DNA of 7,865 bases, from assembly GCA_019115725.1 (NCBI GenBank), contig DXCY01000054.1, positions 1 through 7,865 on the forward strand, in the 5' to 3' direction. Origin of the DNA: Candidatus Luteimonas excrementigallinarum (GTDB lineage Bacteria; Pseudomonadota; Gammaproteobacteria; Xanthomonadales; Xanthomonadaceae). The notes below the pieces were generated by a model. That model was not told the origin of the DNA and did not search any database. It saw only the letters and a program-made list of their open reading frames with translations. Below, piece after piece: positions 5,650 through 7,865 of this stretch; position 1 is the first letter of the stretch; each line of letters starts with the position of its first letter. The position numbers and the translations under genes were made by a program.

Positions 5650-5755
5650 CCGCCAGTCCAGGGCTCCGCTTCCACCGGGCCCCGGTCCTGCAGCCCCGCG
5701 CCGCAGCCCCCTTCTTTAGCTTCGCCCCTCCCGCTTCCCCCGGATCCCCCAGTCG
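5650..5755 (+). promoter_or_regulatory. C-rich, G-poor spacer between adaptor and transporter genes
   Basis: Hand count over the 106 bases gives 56 C, 24 G, 18 T and 8 A; in 5691-5755 it is 36 C against 12 G. Such C-over-G stretches in a transcript are typical of Rho loading (rut) sites. The region also lacks a good SD: the nearest is GGA at 5742-5744, 11 bases before the ATG. No T-tract hairpin and no promoter are evident. A Rho-dependent checkpoint between the two pump genes is possible but is inference. Confidence 0.4.
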
Positions 5756-7865
5756 ATGCGCATTTCGGATATCTCCATCAAACGCCCCGTCTTTGCAGTG
5801 GTGATGAGCCTGCTGCTGGTGGTCCTGGGCGTGATGGCGTTCATGCGCCTGACCCTGCGGGAGATGCCCAATATCGATCCGCCGATCGTGTCGGTCGACG
5901 TGACCTATCCGGGCGCCTCGGCGGCGGTGGTGGAAACCCGCATCACCCAGATCCTGGAGGATGCGCTGGCCGGGATCGAGGGCATCAACACCATCCAGTC
6001 GCGCAGCCGCAACGGCCGCTCCGACGTGACCATCGAGTTCAACATCTCGCGTGATATCGAGGCCGCGGCCAACGATGTGCGCGATGCGATCAGCCGGGTG
6101 GCCGACCGCCTGCCGATCGAGGCCGACCCGCCGGATATTTCCAAGGTCGAAGCCGACGCCGACGCCATCCTGTGGCTGAACATGCGCTCGGCCACCATGG
6201 ATACGCTGGAGCTGAGCGATTACGCGGACCGCTACGTGATGGACCGCCTGTCGGCGCTGGACGGGGTGGCACGGGTGCAGCTCAGCGGCAGCCAGCGCTA
6301 TTCCATGCGGATCTGGCTGGACCGTGACGCCATGGCCGCGCGCGGGATCACCGCCGCCGACGTGGAAACCTCGCTGCGCACCCAGAACGTGGAGCTGCCG
6401 GCCGGCCGCATCGAGTCCGAGACCCGCGATTTCACCCTGCGGGTGGAGCGCGGCTACCAGACGCCGGAAGAGTTCGCATCGCTGCCGTTGCGCCGTGGCA
6501 GCGACGGCTACGTGGTCCGGCTGGGCGACGTGGCCGAGGTGGAGGTCGGCCCGCGTGAGCGCCGCTCCTACATGCGCAGCAACTCGATCCCCAACGTGGG
6601 CCTGGGCATCGTGCGCACCTCCACCGCCAACGCGCTGGACGTGGCCCGGGCCGCACGCGCGGAGGCGGTGCGGATCCAGGAAACCCTGCCCGAGGGCACC
6701 GAGATCTTCGTGGCCTCGGACAACACCCAGTTCATCGAGGCTGCCGTGGAGCGGGTGTACTGGACCCTGGGCGAGGCGATGCTGCTGGTGTTCCTGGTGA
6801 TCTGGCTGTTCCTGGGCAAGCTGCGCGCGGCGCTGATTCCGGCGGTGACGGTCCCGGTGTGTCTGGTGGCGGCGTTCATCGCGCTGTACGCCTTCGGCTT
6901 CTCGATCAACCTGCTGACCCTGCTGGCGCTGGTGCTGTGTATCGGGCTGGTGGTGGACGACGCCATCATCGTGCTGGAGAACGTGCAGCGCCGGGCCGAC
7001 CTGGGTGAGCCGCCGCTGGTGGCGGCGCGGCGCGGGACGGCGCAGGTGGCGTTCGCGGTGGTGGCCACCACCGCGGTGCTGGTGGCGGTGTTCCTGCCGG
7101 TGGGCTTCATGGAAGGCAACAGCGGGCGGCTGTTCCGCGAGCTCTCCGTGGCCCTGGCTGCGGCGGTGGCGCTGTCGGCCTTCGTGGCCCTCACCCTGAC
7201 CCCGATGATGTGCTCCAAGCTGGTGCGTTCGCAGAGCAAGCCGACCGGGTTGAACGCCTGGATCACCCGCATGCTCAGCCGCACCAGCAGCGCCTATGGT
7301 CGCGGCATCGGGCGCATGGTGTCGGTGTCCAAGGGGCGCCTGGGCGGACTGGTGGCGCTGGCCATGCTGGGCTGTATGGTGGCCGCGGTGGTGCTGTTCA
7401 TGCGCGTGCCCAGCGAGCTCTCGCCGGCCGAGGACCGCGGCCGCTTTTTCGTTTCCGTGGACGGCCCGGAAGGCGCGGGCTTTGACTACACCGTGTCGCA
7501 GATCCAGGGCGTGGAGCGGATCTTCGCCGACTACGTGGGCGGCGATGGCCCGATCGAGCGCGCCAACTCGCGCGTGCCGCGCGGCTGGGGCGGCACCGAG
7601 GAAATGCACTCGGGCATGGTGATCGTGTTCCTCAAGGACTGGCGCGAGCGCGAGGAGAGCACCGCCGATGTGGTGGGTTCGGTGCGCGACAGCTTCGTCG
7701 ACCTGCCGGGCGTGGAGGTGCGGGCCAACGTGCCCGGCGGCCTGATCAGCTCGCGTGGGCAGCGCTACCAGCTGGTGCTGGGCGGGCCTGATTACGATGA
7801 CCTGGCCGAGTGGCGCGACCGCCTGCTGGTGCGGATGGAAGGCAACCCCGGCATCCAGGATCCGG
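5756..7865 (+). CDS. RND multidrug efflux transporter, HAE1 family (3' end outside window)
   Basis: This inner-membrane proton-driven pump would capture substrates from the periplasm or membrane and pass them to an outer-membrane channel through the adaptor upstream. Of the usual ~1030-1050 residues, 703 are present without interruption. It begins MRISDISIKRPVFAVVMS, with TM1 at about 11-31 and REMPNIDPP and YPGAS following. The first porter part covers about 38-330, TM2-TM6 about 336-486, TM7 about 530-550, and the second porter half runs from about 560 to the edge. TM4 has GLVVDDAIIVLEN (398-410); D401 and D402 correspond to the proton-relay pair D407/D408 of AcrB. The partner TM10 lysine lies beyond the window. 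Two periplasmic loops and the DD pair point to HAE1 drug pumps rather than heavy-metal (HME) pumps. ATG 5756 is fixed by the conserved N-terminus despite a weak SD. It follows the adaptor by 106 bases and is presumably co-transcribed. Substrates are not predictable. Confidence 0.95.
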   Translation, partial: MRISDISIKRPVFAVVMSLLLVVLGVMAFMRLTLREMPNIDPPIVSVDVTYPGASAAVVETRITQILEDALAGIEGINTIQSRSRNGRSDVTIEFNISRDIEAAANDVRDAISRVADRLPIEADPPDISKVEADADAILWLNMRSATMDTLELSDYADRYVMDRLSALDGVARVQLSGSQRYSMRIWLDRDAMAARGITAADVETSLRTQNVELPAGRIESETRDFTLRVERGYQTPEEFASLPLRRGSDGYVVRLGDVAEVEVGPRERRSYMRSNSIPNVGLGIVRTSTANALDVARAARAEAVRIQETLPEGTEIFVASDNTQFIEAAVERVYWTLGEAMLLVFLVIWLFLGKLRAALIPAVTVPVCLVAAFIALYAFGFSINLLTLLALVLCIGLVVDDAIIVLENVQRRADLGEPPLVAARRGTAQVAFAVVATTAVLVAVFLPVGFMEGNSGRLFRELSVALAAAVALSAFVALTLTPMMCSKLVRSQSKPTGLNAWITRMLSRTSSAYGRGIGRMVSVSKGRLGGLVALAMLGCMVAAVVLFMRVPSELSPAEDRGRFFVSVDGPEGAGFDYTVSQIQGVERIFADYVGGDGPIERANSRVPRGWGGTEEMHSGMVIVFLKDWREREESTADVVGSVRDSFVDLPGVEVRANVPGGLISSRGQRYQLVLGGPDYDDLAEWRDRLLVRMEGNPGIQDP

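Noticed and set aside
5639..7609. 656-residue open frame on the minus strand opposite the RND transporter
   Set aside because: It is a GC-rich antisense shadow: very rich in His, Arg, Gln and Gly, without family signatures, and fully covered by the strongly supported transporter and the end of the adaptor.
1..7865. Previously undescribed multi-gene system
   Set aside because: All six coding regions belong to well-known families (glycolysis, cysteine synthesis, RND efflux), and I saw no tRNA, insertion sequence, phage or defence gene.

Overview
The window is GC-rich, tightly packed bacterial DNA. It most likely comes from the chromosome of a Xanthomonadaceae/Lysobacteraceae-type gammaproteobacterium (Stenotrophomonas, Xanthomonas, Pseudoxanthomonas, Luteimonas and similar). 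Three things suggest this: the order pgk-pyk-class I aldolase, remembered as typical of xanthomonads; a type II (PykA-like) pyruvate kinase; and stem-loop repeats with a GTAG head, like those known from Stenotrophomonas. The assignment comes from recognition, not from a database search.

Layout. Bases 1-586 hold the C-terminal half of phosphoglycerate kinase (pgk), cut by the window edge. After 48 bases comes pyruvate kinase (pykA, 635-2101, GTG start). A 117-base gap with a likely promoter leads to a class I fructose-bisphosphate aldolase (fba, 2219-3229). Bases 3230-3374 separate fba from the convergent cysteine synthase gene cysK (minus strand, 3375-4328). This gap holds a 36-base tandem duplication and two inverted GTAG-type REP stem-loops, one of which supplies the cysK stop codon. 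The 190-base divergent region 4329-4518 carries probable promoters for both flanking genes and several symmetric sequences that look like operators. To its right are an RND-pump periplasmic adaptor lipoprotein (4519-5649) and, after a C-rich 106-base spacer, an HAE1-family RND inner-membrane transporter (5756 onward, cut by the right edge).

How the genes work together. pgk, pykA and fba are glycolytic/gluconeogenic enzymes of the triose and lower-glycolysis steps. cysK makes cysteine from O-acetylserine and sulfide. The adaptor and transporter form two parts of a tripartite efflux pump; no outer-membrane channel gene or regulator gene is visible.

All protein-coding genes belong to well-known families, and I see no previously undescribed multi-gene system. 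The most interesting material is between genes: the REP pair overlapping the cysK stop, the inverted repeat at the pump promoter, and the C-rich spacer without a clear ribosome binding site before the transporter.
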